A DNA stretch of 12,532 nucleotides from CAZGKW01 sp964526295 (GCA_964526295.1 CAZGKW010000074.1:1-12532); one strand, 5' to 3'; shown: positions 1 through 7,777, counted from the first letter of the stretch. The notes: a model not told the origin generated them from the sequence alone. Numbers and translations: made by a program.

Positions 1-96
1 CGCGCTTTCCATTAGTTCGCCCGCCGCGCTTTCCATTAGTTCGCCCGCCGCGCTTTCCATTAGTTCGCCCACCGCGCTTTCCATTAGTTCGCCCAC
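1..96. repeat. 24-bp tandem repeat, four copies
   Basis: Four head-to-tail units begin at 1, 25, 49 and 73, and the array may continue beyond the left edge. Units 1 and 2 are identical. Units 3 and 4 are identical to each other and differ from the first pair by one base near the end (cgc against cac). There are no spacers, so this is not CRISPR. The 24-bp period is a multiple of three. The minus strand reads as an 8-residue repeat (VGELMESA or AGELMESA), and plus frame 2 reads ALSISSPA or ALSISSPT, both without stops. Whether the array is translated is unknown; a non-coding minisatellite beside a hairpin is equally possible. Confidence 0.95.
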
Positions 97-304
97 CGCC
101 GCGGTGCCCACGACTGGGCACCGCGCCACGGCCCTTGTGGATGATGGCGAGGTTGACAAAGTAGCCTTAAAGGGCGGGGCGGCCCGTATCCGAGGAGGGA
201 AGCACGCAGCATGTGATGGCCTGCGCGATGGCGGCGGCCGCGTCTTTCTCATGGTCGAGCCGGACCGCGACCACGACTTGCCCGTGCTGCTCTGCCTCGA
301 CTGA
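97..304 (+). other. Stretch without a confident gene; open on both strands
   Basis: No recognisable gene lies here. Plus frame 2 is open from the window edge through the tandem repeat to a TGA at 302-304; its last 30 codons look fairly coding (ending DHDLPVLLCLD), but the whole matches no family I know and has more A/T-ending codons than the neighbouring genes. It could be the 3' end of a degraded gene. The minus strand is also open from an ATG at 354 to the left edge, reading through the repeat as VGELMESA units. Two long open frames over each other in GC-rich DNA are expected by chance. A TTGACA at 153-158 has no convincing -10 partner. Confidence 0.3.
100..125. repeat. Strong hairpin, 11-bp stem with CGAC loop
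   Basis: Arms CGCGGTGCCCA (100-110) and TGGGCACCGCG (115-125) are perfectly complementary around a 4-nt loop, CGAC. The hairpin starts four bases after the tandem repeat. No T-tract follows on either strand, so a classical intrinsic terminator is unlikely. It could be a dispersed palindromic repeat, a protein-binding site, or an RNA stem if the region is transcribed. Confidence 0.8.
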
Positions 305-321
305 GGGCCCGGACCGGGCCC
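305..321. promoter_or_regulatory. 17-nt palindrome upstream of the NadE-type gene
   Basis: GGGCCCGG (305-312) and CCGGGCCC (314-321) are exact reverse complements around a central A. The palindrome starts right after the TGA at 302-304 and ends four bases before the predicted -35 box of the next gene. An operator site is the simplest reading; a hairpin would have to open several pairs to make a loop, and no T-tract follows. Confidence 0.5.
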
Positions 322-325
322 ACGG

Positions 326-354
326 TTGACGGGACGGGCGCGAATGCCTAGCAT
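326..354 (+). promoter_or_regulatory. Sigma70-like promoter, probably giving a leaderless mRNA
   Basis: TTGACG (326-331) lies 17 bases before TAGCAT (349-354), matching 5 of 6 and 4 of 6 consensus bases. Transcription would start about seven bases after the -10 box, on or beside the GTG at 361. No Shine-Dalgarno sequence precedes that GTG, which fits a leaderless transcript. This is inferred from sequence alone. Confidence 0.5.
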
Positions 355-360
355 GCCGCC

Positions 361-2007
361 GTGAAAGCGGTCCTGGCGCAGCTCAACCCGACGGTCGGCG
401 ACGTGGCGGGTAACACCGCCCGGCTCCGCTCGGCGATCGTCTCGGCCGTCGAGGCCAGCGCCGACCTGGTCGTTTTCGGCGAGCTGTCGATCCTCGGCTA
501 CCCCGTCCGCGACCTGCTGTACGACCCGGCCCTGGTGGCGGCGAACGTGGCCGCGATGGAGTCGCTCGCGCCGCTGTGCCAAGGCATCGCCGCCCTCGTC
601 GGCTTCGCCCGGCCGGCACCCGAAGGCCCCGGCCAGCCGTTGGAGGACGCGGCCGCTCTGTTGGCCGACGGCGGGGTCCGGGCGGTCCACGTCAAGTCGC
701 TCCTGCCGAACTACGACGTCTACGACGACCCGCGGTACTTCCGACCCGGCGGCGCGGCTCGGCCGCAGGGCGCCGATTCGGCGCGGGGGCCGGCCGACGG
801 CATCATCGTCCACGAGATCGCCCGCGAGCGCTTGGCCGTCACCATCTGCGAGGACCTCTGGGACCCGACGGCCCTGGGGCGGAACCTCTACGGCACCGAC
901 CCGATCGCCCGGCTCGCCGAGGCCGACCTCGACCTGATCCTGAACATCGCGGCCAGTGGCTACGAGCGCGGCAAAGGGCGCCGTCGGGAGGCGCTTCTCG
1001 CCCGCCAGGCCCGCCGCGCCGGTGCCACCATCCTCTACGTCAACCAGGTGGGCGGCAACGACGACATGATCTTCGACGGCGGGACGTCCGCCGTTGGGCC
1101 TTCGGGAGACGTGATCGCCCGGGCGGCGGCCTTCCGCGAGGACCTGCTCATCGTCGACACCGAGGCCGGTGGGCGATGCGAACCGCTCGGGGACGAGTCG
1201 GCCCGGCTCGTCTCGGCCCTGGAGCTGGGTCTGGGCGATTACGTTCGCAAGGGGGACTTCCGGGGCGCCGTCGTGGGTCTGACGGGTGATGCGGCGTCGG
1301 CCACGGTGGCGATTCTGGCGGCACGGGCGATCGGCCCTGAGGGCGTGCTCGGTCTCGACCTGCGCTGCCTGGCACGGAACGATAACGCGGCCGTGCCGAT
1401 CGAAGCGCTGGCCCACGCGTTGGGCATCCGCCTGCGGGCGGTCGAGGCCGGCGCCGCCGGAGAAGCGATGCGCAGGGCCGTGGAGACGGCCCTGGCGGGT
1501 GAGACGTCGGCGGACGCCGGGGCGGACGTGGCGGCTCACGCTGTCGGTGCCCTGGTTGCGGCGTGCGCCCGGGCGACGGGACGGCTGCCCCTCTCGGCGG
1601 CGACGAAGACCGACCTGGCACTCGGGTGGCCGGCCGCCGACGCCGCGCCGGGGGCCCTGGCGCCCCTTGGGGACGTGTTCGAGAGCGAGAGCCGGTTGCT
1701 CGTGGCCGACCTGGCAGGCGGAGCGGCCTTGCCCAACGGTCTGGGGGTAGCTATACCAACCGGTGACCGGTCGGACGAGACCGACGCCGTCCTCCGCCTG
1801 TGCATCGAGCAAGGCCGGTCCGCCGACGAGATCGCAGCCGAGGGCCACGATCGTCAGGCCGTCCTTCGAACGCTCCGCCGGGTCGATGGGGCCGAGTACC
1901 GCCGCAAGGCGGCGCCGACCGTCCTGAAGGTGACGGCCAAGGCGTTCGGCCCCGGCCGGCGAATGCCCGTGGCCCGCCGCTATGAGGGGAACGCAGGGAA
2001 GGCTTGA
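361..2007 (+). CDS. nadE: Glutamine-dependent NAD+ synthetase-like protein with degenerate synthetase domain
   Basis: Two-domain NadE-type protein of 548 aa. Residues 1-270 form the nitrilase-fold glutaminase, which releases ammonia from glutamine; its triad is visible as Glu41 (FGELSILGYP), Lys112 (VKSLLPNYDVYDDPRYF) and Cys163 (TICEDLWDP). Residues 290-548 align with the ATP-dependent synthetase domain that amidates NaAD to NAD+, but the usual GLSGGIDS ATP-pyrophosphatase loop reads GLTGDAAS (306-313), losing the second Gly and the Asp. The STKSELAVGY-like segment is altered (TKTDLALGW), and the stretch before the C-terminal RVDGAEYRRKAAP block is shortened, with odd A/T-ending codons at 1747-1758. 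The GTG start fits the family N-terminus (KAVLAQLNPTVGD). The frame is intact, so this looks like a maintained paralogue rather than a pseudogene. The glutaminase is probably active and NAD synthesis doubtful; a second, canonical nadE would be expected elsewhere. Confidence 0.9.
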   Translation: MKAVLAQLNPTVGDVAGNTARLRSAIVSAVEASADLVVFGELSILGYPVRDLLYDPALVAANVAAMESLAPLCQGIAALVGFARPAPEGPGQPLEDAAALLADGGVRAVHVKSLLPNYDVYDDPRYFRPGGAARPQGADSARGPADGIIVHEIARERLAVTICEDLWDPTALGRNLYGTDPIARLAEADLDLILNIAASGYERGKGRRREALLARQARRAGATILYVNQVGGNDDMIFDGGTSAVGPSGDVIARAAAFREDLLIVDTEAGGRCEPLGDESARLVSALELGLGDYVRKGDFRGAVVGLTGDAASATVAILAARAIGPEGVLGLDLRCLARNDNAAVPIEALAHALGIRLRAVEAGAAGEAMRRAVETALAGETSADAGADVAAHAVGALVAACARATGRLPLSAATKTDLALGWPAADAAPGALAPLGDVFESESRLLVADLAGGAALPNGLGVAIPTGDRSDETDAVLRLCIEQGRSADEIAAEGHDRQAVLRTLRRVDGAEYRRKAAPTVLKVTAKAFGPGRRMPVARRYEGNAGKA

Positions 2008-2045
2008 GCCGGACTCTCCGGTCGGCCGAAGAAAGAGGATATGGC

Positions 2046-2062
2046 GCGGCCCGCCGGGCCGC
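2046..2062 (+). terminator. Possible terminator hairpin after the NadE-type gene
   Basis: GCGGCCC (2046-2052) and GGGCCGC (2056-2062) form a perfect 7-bp all-GC stem with loop GCC, followed by CCTTTG. It lies 39 bases after the stop codon. The T-tract is very short, so termination would be weak. Confidence 0.4.
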
Positions 2063-2091
2063 CCTTTGACAGGCCCCCTTCGGGTCCGGGC

Positions 2092-2120
2092 CTCAGGGTC
2101 GAACGCAGGACGGCCCTGAG
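2092..2120 (+). promoter_or_regulatory. Inverted repeat before the MttB-family gene
   Basis: CTCAGGG (2092-2098) and CCCTGAG (2114-2120) are exact inverted repeats separated by 15 bases and end 12 bases before the annotated GTG. They could be an operator or a leader hairpin near the ribosome binding region. A perfect TTGACA at 2066-2071 lies upstream but has no recognisable -10 box at normal spacing, so I do not call a promoter. Confidence 0.35.
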
Positions 2121-2132
2121 CGTGGTCGGAGG

Positions 2133-3623
2133 GTGCGAAAGGGATTCGAGGACGTGTCACCCACGAGCAACCACGTGCCGATCGGCGGCCAGTACCAGCC
2201 GCTGACGCTGGACCGCGTCGGGCGGATCCACCAGACCTCGCTGCGGGTGCTCGAGGAGATCGGCGTCCGCGTCGACCTGGAGGAAGGCCGAGGCATCTTC
2301 GCCTCCGGCGGGGCCACGCTGGGGCCCGAGCCGGGCCGCGTCCGCCTCAGCGCCGACCTGGTCGAGCGGGCCCTCCACGAGGTGCCGCACAGCGTTCGCC
2401 TGTGCGGCCGCCGGCCGTGGAACGACCTCGTGGCCGAAGGGAGCCGGACCTACTTCGGCACCGGCGGGGCGGCCGTCAAGGTGACGGACGTGGAGACGGG
2501 CGAGGTCCGGTCGAGCCGCCTGAAGGACATCGCCGACTTCGCCCAGCTCGTCGAGCACCTGCCGAACGTCCACTTCTTCGTCATTCCCTGCACCGCCCAG
2601 GACGTCGACAAAGAGGAACTGGCGGTCAACGAATTCTACGCGGCCCTGTCGAACACGACGAAGCACGTCATCGGGCCGGCCTACACGCCGGAGGGGGCCC
2701 GGCAGGTCATCGCGCTGGGTGAGATGCTCGCCCCGCGCGACGAGCGGCCCCAGCAGCGGCCGTTCTTTTCCATCACCGTCAGTTGGATGAACAGTCCCCT
2801 GTGCTTCGACGCGGTCGCCACGCAGACCCTCATCGAGGTGCTCAAGAAACGCATCCCGGTGACCCTCTCGTCGGCCCCGATGGCCGGGGCGACGTCGCCG
2901 ATCACCCTGGCCGGCACGCTCGTCCAGCTCCACGCCGAGGAGCTGGCCGGCATCGTCTTCTCGCAGCTCGTCAGCCCCGGGGCCCCGGTCATCTACGGCG
3001 GCATCCCCTCGATGGCCGACATGCGGCGGCTCAAGTACATCGGCGGCGGGGTGGAGTTCGGCATGATGAACGCCGCTATTGCCCAGCTATCGCACTATAT
3101 CCACCTTCCGACACACAACTCGGCGGGCATCACCGAGGCCAAGATGCCCGACATCCAGGCGGTCTACGAGAAGTGCTTCGCCATCCTCCAGTGCGCCCTG
3201 TCGGGGTCGAACCTCATCCACCACGCCGCAGGCATCCTGGAGTCGCTCCTGACGATCAGCCACGAGCAGCTCGTCATCGACAACGAGATCATCGGCATGG
3301 CCATGCGGGCCGTCCGCGGCATCAGCGTCAACACCGAGAAGATGGCGTTCGAGGCCATCCGCGAGGCCGGCCCCGGCGGCACGTACGTCACCGCCGATCA
3401 CACCCTCGACCACCTCGCCGAGGAGTACGTCGAGCCGCTCCTGGCCGACCGCAAGGACCGGGCCGAGTGGGAGCAGACCGGCCGCGAAGCCATCGCCGAC
3501 AAGGCCCGGACCAAGGCCCGCGACATCCTCCAGGCCCACCAGGGCAACGGCCGGCCCCACCTCATTCCCCGCCAGGCCGACAAGGAAATCCGCCACCGCT
3601 TCCACATCGCCAGCCCCCACTGA
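2133..3623 (+). CDS. MttB-superfamily (COG5598) methyltransferase, non-pyrrolysine type
   Basis: A 496-aa protein of the trimethylamine methyltransferase (MttB) superfamily. Characterised relatives move a methyl group from trimethylamine, glycine betaine, proline betaine or carnitine to a corrinoid protein. The N-terminal block RVGRIHQTSLRVLEEIGVRV is typical, as are the following FGTGGAAVKVTDVETG segment and the barrel segment around MMNAAIAQLSHYIHLPTHNS. The segment GITEAK matches the region holding pyrrolysine in MttB, and the residue at that place is Ile333 (codon atc), so no UAG readthrough is needed. The length fits the family. The start is uncertain: GTG 2133 has GGAGG touching it, and in-frame GTGs at 2154 and 2175 would also keep the conserved domain. 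The partner corrinoid protein and its activase are absent here. The substrate is unknown; quaternary amines are the family precedent, not proven. Confidence 0.88.
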   Translation: MRKGFEDVSPTSNHVPIGGQYQPLTLDRVGRIHQTSLRVLEEIGVRVDLEEGRGIFASGGATLGPEPGRVRLSADLVERALHEVPHSVRLCGRRPWNDLVAEGSRTYFGTGGAAVKVTDVETGEVRSSRLKDIADFAQLVEHLPNVHFFVIPCTAQDVDKEELAVNEFYAALSNTTKHVIGPAYTPEGARQVIALGEMLAPRDERPQQRPFFSITVSWMNSPLCFDAVATQTLIEVLKKRIPVTLSSAPMAGATSPITLAGTLVQLHAEELAGIVFSQLVSPGAPVIYGGIPSMADMRRLKYIGGGVEFGMMNAAIAQLSHYIHLPTHNSAGITEAKMPDIQAVYEKCFAILQCALSGSNLIHHAAGILESLLTISHEQLVIDNEIIGMAMRAVRGISVNTEKMAFEAIREAGPGGTYVTADHTLDHLAEEYVEPLLADRKDRAEWEQTGREAIADKARTKARDILQAHQGNGRPHLIPRQADKEIRHRFHIASPH

Positions 3624-3712
3624 AGCCGGCCGGTCGGCGCCCCCGGGCCGGGGCCCCGAGACCCGCAAGAGACATCCCGCGCGGCCGCAGAGGCGCGGAC
3701 GCCGGCCGGCGC

Positions 3713-3740
3713 TTGACCGCCGCTCGGTCGCCGATAGACT
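3713..3740 (+). promoter_or_regulatory. Sigma70-like promoter of the GH95-like gene
   Basis: TTGACC (3713-3718) and TAGACT (3735-3740) are 16 bases apart and match 5 of 6 and 4 of 6 consensus positions. The predicted start would give a leader of about 48 nt. They lie in the 171-bp gap after the MttB-family gene, suggesting that the downstream gene is transcribed separately. Confidence 0.4.
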
Positions 3741-3794
3741 CGGCCTGCGCGCCGAGAGCGTGCGCCGAGTCCCACGGAAAGGATTGCGCAGACC

Positions 3795-6053
3795 ATGAAC
3801 GAATCGGTCGAACGCGCCGGTCGGCACACGCTCGTCCGCGAAGGCGCGGCGTCGGCGGCCGACGCCGTGCCCCTCGGAAACGGCCGCCTCGGCGGCATGC
3901 TCTGGATGCCGGACGGGGCGGTGTGCCTCCAGTTCGGCCACACGGGCTACTGGCGGACCGGTGAGCACATGGACCCGGAGTTCGGGGGCTACCCGGCTTC
4001 GATCGGGCGACTCTATCTCCGTCGCGAGCCCGCGTTTACGGCCGCCGGTGCCCGCATCACGCTGACGCTCTCGCCGGCCGAAGCGAAGGCCGTGCTCCTG
4101 GCCGACCGGCCGGACGGCCGGAGCGTGGTCGAGCTGTTCTTTGACGTGGACCGCGACGTGCTGCTTGTCAGGTGGCGCGAGACGGGGACCCCGCCCGAAC
4201 GGGCCGCCGTCGAGCTGACCGGCTGGCGGGAGACGGTCTCGGCCGAGACCCGCGACGGGACGCTCATCCTGCGAGAGTCTCCCGCGAACGTCCGGACGGC
4301 CGACGAGGAGGCGTACCTCAGGGACCTCCTGGGCGATGCGTTCCTGCCGGAGGCGCACGCCCAGGCGACCGCGGTGAGCGTCGAGGGCATCGAAGCCGAG
4401 GCTGAAGCCGACGGCCTCACGGCCCGCCTGTCAATGGCGGCCGGCGAACCGTTCGACGCCGTGGTGCGGTTGGCCTCGGCCGTCGGACCGGGCGAAGATC
4501 ACGAGGGCCGGGCGCTCGCGCTCCTCGGCGAAGCGGCCGGAGAGCCGTACGCCGCGGGTCTTGAGCGGCACGCCGCCTGGTGGCACGACTTCTGGTCGGC
4601 CTCGTTCCTGGCCATCGACGGGCCCGACGCGTCGGCCGAGACGTGCGAGCGTTACTGGTACATGCTCAATTATCTGATGGCGTCATCGAACCGGGGCCGG
4701 CGGCCGGTGAAGTTCAACTACGGCAACTGGCTGACCGCCACCGACGACGTCCGCCTGTGGGGCGGCGGGTACTGGTACTACAACGAACGCGACATCCTGC
4801 TTGCCATGCTCCCCGCCGGGCACCCCGAGCTGGCCCGGAACCTGTACGACCTCTACCTCGATGCAACCGGCGTGTTGCGGCGGCAGGCCGAGCACCTCTT
4901 CGGCTGCGAGGGCCTCTTCGTCCCCGAGACGGTCTCGCCGGACGGGGCCATGTTCCTGCGGGACCGGACGGCCCTCTACGAGGGGCCGACGAAGTTCATC
5001 CAGCTCATCTTCTCGACCGGGCTGGAGGTCGCCCTGCATCTCCATGACTACGCCCGGTACACGGGCGACGAGGAGTTCCTCCGCCGGCGGGCGTACCCGT
5101 TCATGAAGGGGGTCGTCGCGTTTCACCGGGCGTACATGCGGCGGGAGGAGGACGGGGCCTATCACATCGAGCCGGCGAACGCCCACGAGACCTTCTGGCG
5201 CGTCAGGGACGACCTGCCGGACCTGGCGGGGCTGCGGGCCGTCCTGCCGCGCCTGATTGCCCTGAGCGAGGCGTGGGACGTCGATGAGGACGAGCGGGCG
5301 GAGTGGGAGGACTTCCTCGCCCATCTCGCGCCGCTGCCCAAGGGGGGGCCCACCTTCGAAGGCGAGCCGGCGTGGGAGGACCGCGGCGACGGCATCTTCG
5401 GCCTCGGCTGTTACGTGACGGACGTCGACGAGACCGCCGACAGGTACGCCCCGTGCGTCTTCCTTGAGGATAACGAGATGCACAACTGTCACCCCGTGAG
5501 CATCTACGGCGTCTACCCGTTCCGGATCACGCACGTCGGGTCGGCCGACCGCGAGACGGGCGTCAACACGTTCCGCGAGAACGTCCATCCGTTCCTGCGG
5601 AAGGACTGGGCGGGCGACGTGGCGGTGCCGGCCGTGCTGGGGCTGGCGGACGAGGCCCGGGCGCTGCTCGAAGAGTTCATCGCGGCCCACGGTGCGACGC
5701 GGCTCGATTACATGGAACGGTACGGCAAGGTCGCGACGACGCTCGACGCGATGCTTCTTCAGGGCCACGAGGGCGTCCTGTGGCTCTTCCCGGCGTGGCC
5801 GGAGGGGTGGGACGCCCGGTTCCGTCTGCGGGCCCCCGGGCCGCTGGAGGTGGAGGCGGCGCGTCGCGGCGGCGAGGTGTCCGGCGTTCGCCTGAGGGCG
5901 ACGGGCGATCAGACCGTCACGCTCACGAACCCCTGGCCGGGGGAGAAGGTGCGGATCATGGAGGGCGGCGCCGAGGTCGCGACGCTCGGGGGCGAGCGCG
6001 TCGGCTGGCCCGCCCGGGCGGGGAAGACCTACGACGTCTCGCCGGCTCGCTAG
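3795..6053 (+). CDS. GH95/DUF5703-like glycoside hydrolase, probably cytoplasmic
   Basis: A 752-aa protein resembling glycoside hydrolase family 95 and the related DUF5703 proteins. An N-terminal beta-sandwich begins with PLGNGRLGGM (26-35), the signature opening of these families. The (alpha/alpha)6 part carries NYGNWL (308-313), WGGGYWYYNERD (about 322-333), FVPET (375-379), EDNEMHNCHP (558-567) and LLQGHEGVLWLFPAWP (about 653-669), followed by a C-terminal beta domain. GH95 members are mostly alpha-L-fucosidases or galactosidases; the catalytic acids cannot be assigned with certainty here, so the substrate is open. No signal peptide or membrane segment is visible. ATG is preceded by GGAAAGGA with an 11-base gap, rather long. 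The stop lies 3 bp from the stop of the convergent GH3-A gene, leaving no room for a terminator between them. Confidence 0.88.
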   Translation: MNESVERAGRHTLVREGAASAADAVPLGNGRLGGMLWMPDGAVCLQFGHTGYWRTGEHMDPEFGGYPASIGRLYLRREPAFTAAGARITLTLSPAEAKAVLLADRPDGRSVVELFFDVDRDVLLVRWRETGTPPERAAVELTGWRETVSAETRDGTLILRESPANVRTADEEAYLRDLLGDAFLPEAHAQATAVSVEGIEAEAEADGLTARLSMAAGEPFDAVVRLASAVGPGEDHEGRALALLGEAAGEPYAAGLERHAAWWHDFWSASFLAIDGPDASAETCERYWYMLNYLMASSNRGRRPVKFNYGNWLTATDDVRLWGGGYWYYNERDILLAMLPAGHPELARNLYDLYLDATGVLRRQAEHLFGCEGLFVPETVSPDGAMFLRDRTALYEGPTKFIQLIFSTGLEVALHLHDYARYTGDEEFLRRRAYPFMKGVVAFHRAYMRREEDGAYHIEPANAHETFWRVRDDLPDLAGLRAVLPRLIALSEAWDVDEDERAEWEDFLAHLAPLPKGGPTFEGEPAWEDRGDGIFGLGCYVTDVDETADRYAPCVFLEDNEMHNCHPVSIYGVYPFRITHVGSADRETGVNTFRENVHPFLRKDWAGDVAVPAVLGLADEARALLEEFIAAHGATRLDYMERYGKVATTLDAMLLQGHEGVLWLFPAWPEGWDARFRLRAPGPLEVEAARRGGEVSGVRLRATGDQTVTLTNPWPGEKVRIMEGGAEVATLGGERVGWPARAGKTYDVSPAR

Positions 6054-6056
6054 GCG

Positions 6057-7772
6057 CTACGCATCTCCGAACAGGATGCGGGCCACCTCGGCGTACGACT
6101 CCGGCGACGACGAGTAATTGATGATCAACGTCTGGTATTCGTCCAGGACCGTGAACGGGAACGGGGCGTTCGTCACGACCACCACCGGCTTGCCCCAGGA
6201 GTGGACCTCCTTGACGAAGTCGTTCCCGTAGCCGACGCGGCGGTTGTAGTAGTTCGTCACGATGAACAGGTCCGCCTCCTGGCGCCGCGCCCGGACCCGC
6301 TGCCGGTCCTCCTCGACGTAATGCAGCGTGCACTCGACGATGCCGACGTTCTCGGAGTGCTCCAGGCACTTGTCCCACAGGAGCGACGGATGGCACTCCT
6401 GGGTGTTAGTGAACTCATGCAGAGGATTCACTTGCTCGACGAGGAGGGCGAAGCGGTCCTTCGGCAGGGGCAGGAGGCCGGGCTCGTCCCGCAGGACCCG
6501 GATGGCCCGGTTGCCCGCCTCGATGCTGATCTCGGCGACGCGGGAGTCGCGGATGCCCTCGCTCGCCCGGGTCTCGTCGCGGATCGTCCGCGTCCCCTCG
6601 AAGAAGCCGTAGTCGTACTTGACGCCGAGCGTCCGCCGGACGGCGTCGTCGAGGCGGTCGCGTGAGATGACGCCGTCGTTGACGGCGTCGACGAGGGCCG
6701 GGAACGCCTCGTCGATCACGCCGCCCTCGTCGCGGAACAGGACCTGGTCGCCGCCGGCGTTGATCGCCAGGATGCACGCCTCCGGCACGTCGAACCGCTC
6801 GATGATGCCGCCCATCGTGATCTCGTCGAGGATGACCGAGCCCTGGAAGCCCAGCTCCTCCTTCAGGAGGCCGGTGGTGATGGTCTTCGAGATCGTGGCC
6901 GGATAGTCGGGGTCGATCTGGGGATAGAGCGTGTGGGCGGTCATGACCGAGGGAGCCCCGGCCTCGAACAGGGCCCGGTAGGGGGCGAGATGGACCTCGG
7001 ATAGCTCTTCCTTCGAGATGTCGATGATCGGCATGCCACGATGGGAGTCCGAGACGCTCGCCCCGCGGCCCGGGAAGTGCTTGGCGCTCGAGATCATGCC
7101 GGCGTCGTTGTAGCCCGCCAGGGCCCGGAGGGCCATCGCCGTCACGACCTCGGGGTCGGCCGACCAGCTCCGGGTGCCGATCTCGGGGTTCATGGGGTTC
7201 GTGTTGACGTCGACGCAGAGGGAGTAGCTCCAGTCGAAGCCGAGGGGGAGCGTCTGGCGGGCGACGGCCCACGGCACGTCGTGGGCGAAGCGGGCCGCGG
7301 CGTCGCCGCCGATCCCCGTGATGCCCCAATAGGTCGGCATGAACCGATAGCCGTCGCGGTAGTACTCGGCGCTCTGGTCGCCCTCGTCGTCGAACGAGAC
7401 GTACAGCGGGATGCCGAGGTTCGATTCGATCGAGACGGCCTTCAGGCGGTTGATGACGCCGCAGTATTGCTCGTTGGTGAAGAACGGGCAGGGGACCGTG
7501 GTGAGGAAGTCGCGGTTCGTCCGGCGCATGGGGCGGACCATGCGGGTCCTGGCGTACTCGACGTTCGTGCCGCCGGGGTCGTGGACGGCCGTCCGGATCC
7601 GCCACTTGAGGCCCCCGGCCAGGCCGGCCGGATGATACTGGCGGACCTTGCGGACCGTCTCGGGCGAGACGATCGTGCTGACGAACCCCAGCACGAGGCA
7701 CTGGCCGACCTTCTGCTCGACGGTCATCCGGTCGAGGAGGTCGTCTATGAAGTCTTTCTTCGATGCGTCCAT
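6057..7772 (-). CDS. GH3 NagZ-like beta-N-acetylhexosaminidase family protein (GH3-A)
   Basis: A 571-aa family 3 glycoside hydrolase. The barrel contains FDDEGDQ, the loop KHFPGRG followed by the Asp242-Ser-His244 dyad typical of NagZ-type enzymes, and the likely nucleophile Asp316 in VILDEITMGG. This points to an N-acetyl-beta-hexosaminide substrate, using the His/Asp dyad as acid/base. A C-terminal alpha/beta domain (about 400-571) resembles the GH3 C domain but ends at ARILFGDA, lacking the G(K/R)LPV tail that GH3-B keeps. ATG 7772 is chosen because AAGGGG (7778-7783) sits 5 bases before it; the open frame extends about 900 bp further upstream, but that part only overlaps GH3-B in another frame. 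No signal peptide. It lies 65 bp after GH3-B and is probably the last gene of the sulfatase operon. The substrate is inferred. Confidence 0.9.
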   Translation of the reverse strand: MDASKKDFIDDLLDRMTVEQKVGQCLVLGFVSTIVSPETVRKVRQYHPAGLAGGLKWRIRTAVHDPGGTNVEYARTRMVRPMRRTNRDFLTTVPCPFFTNEQYCGVINRLKAVSIESNLGIPLYVSFDDEGDQSAEYYRDGYRFMPTYWGITGIGGDAAARFAHDVPWAVARQTLPLGFDWSYSLCVDVNTNPMNPEIGTRSWSADPEVVTAMALRALAGYNDAGMISSAKHFPGRGASVSDSHRGMPIIDISKEELSEVHLAPYRALFEAGAPSVMTAHTLYPQIDPDYPATISKTITTGLLKEELGFQGSVILDEITMGGIIERFDVPEACILAINAGGDQVLFRDEGGVIDEAFPALVDAVNDGVISRDRLDDAVRRTLGVKYDYGFFEGTRTIRDETRASEGIRDSRVAEISIEAGNRAIRVLRDEPGLLPLPKDRFALLVEQVNPLHEFTNTQECHPSLLWDKCLEHSENVGIVECTLHYVEEDRQRVRARRQEADLFIVTNYYNRRVGYGNDFVKEVHSWGKPVVVVTNAPFPFTVLDEYQTLIINYSSSPESYAEVARILFGDA

Positions 7773-7777
7773 GGGAA

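Noticed and set aside
1..96. CRISPR array
   Set aside because: The units follow each other directly with no spacers, and the period is only 24 bp.
153..158. TTGACA in the left intergenic stretch
   Set aside because: The -10 position is GC-only, so it is not a convincing promoter on its own.
2066..2071. Perfect TTGACA as -35 box for the MttB-family gene
   Set aside because: No acceptable -10 box lies 15-19 bases downstream; the region is GC-only palindromic sequence.
2783..4358. Long frames over the MttB-family and GH95-like genes (plus 2783-3964, minus 3087-4358)
   Set aside because: Both are Arg/Pro/Gly-rich shadows of well-supported genes and carry no known motif.
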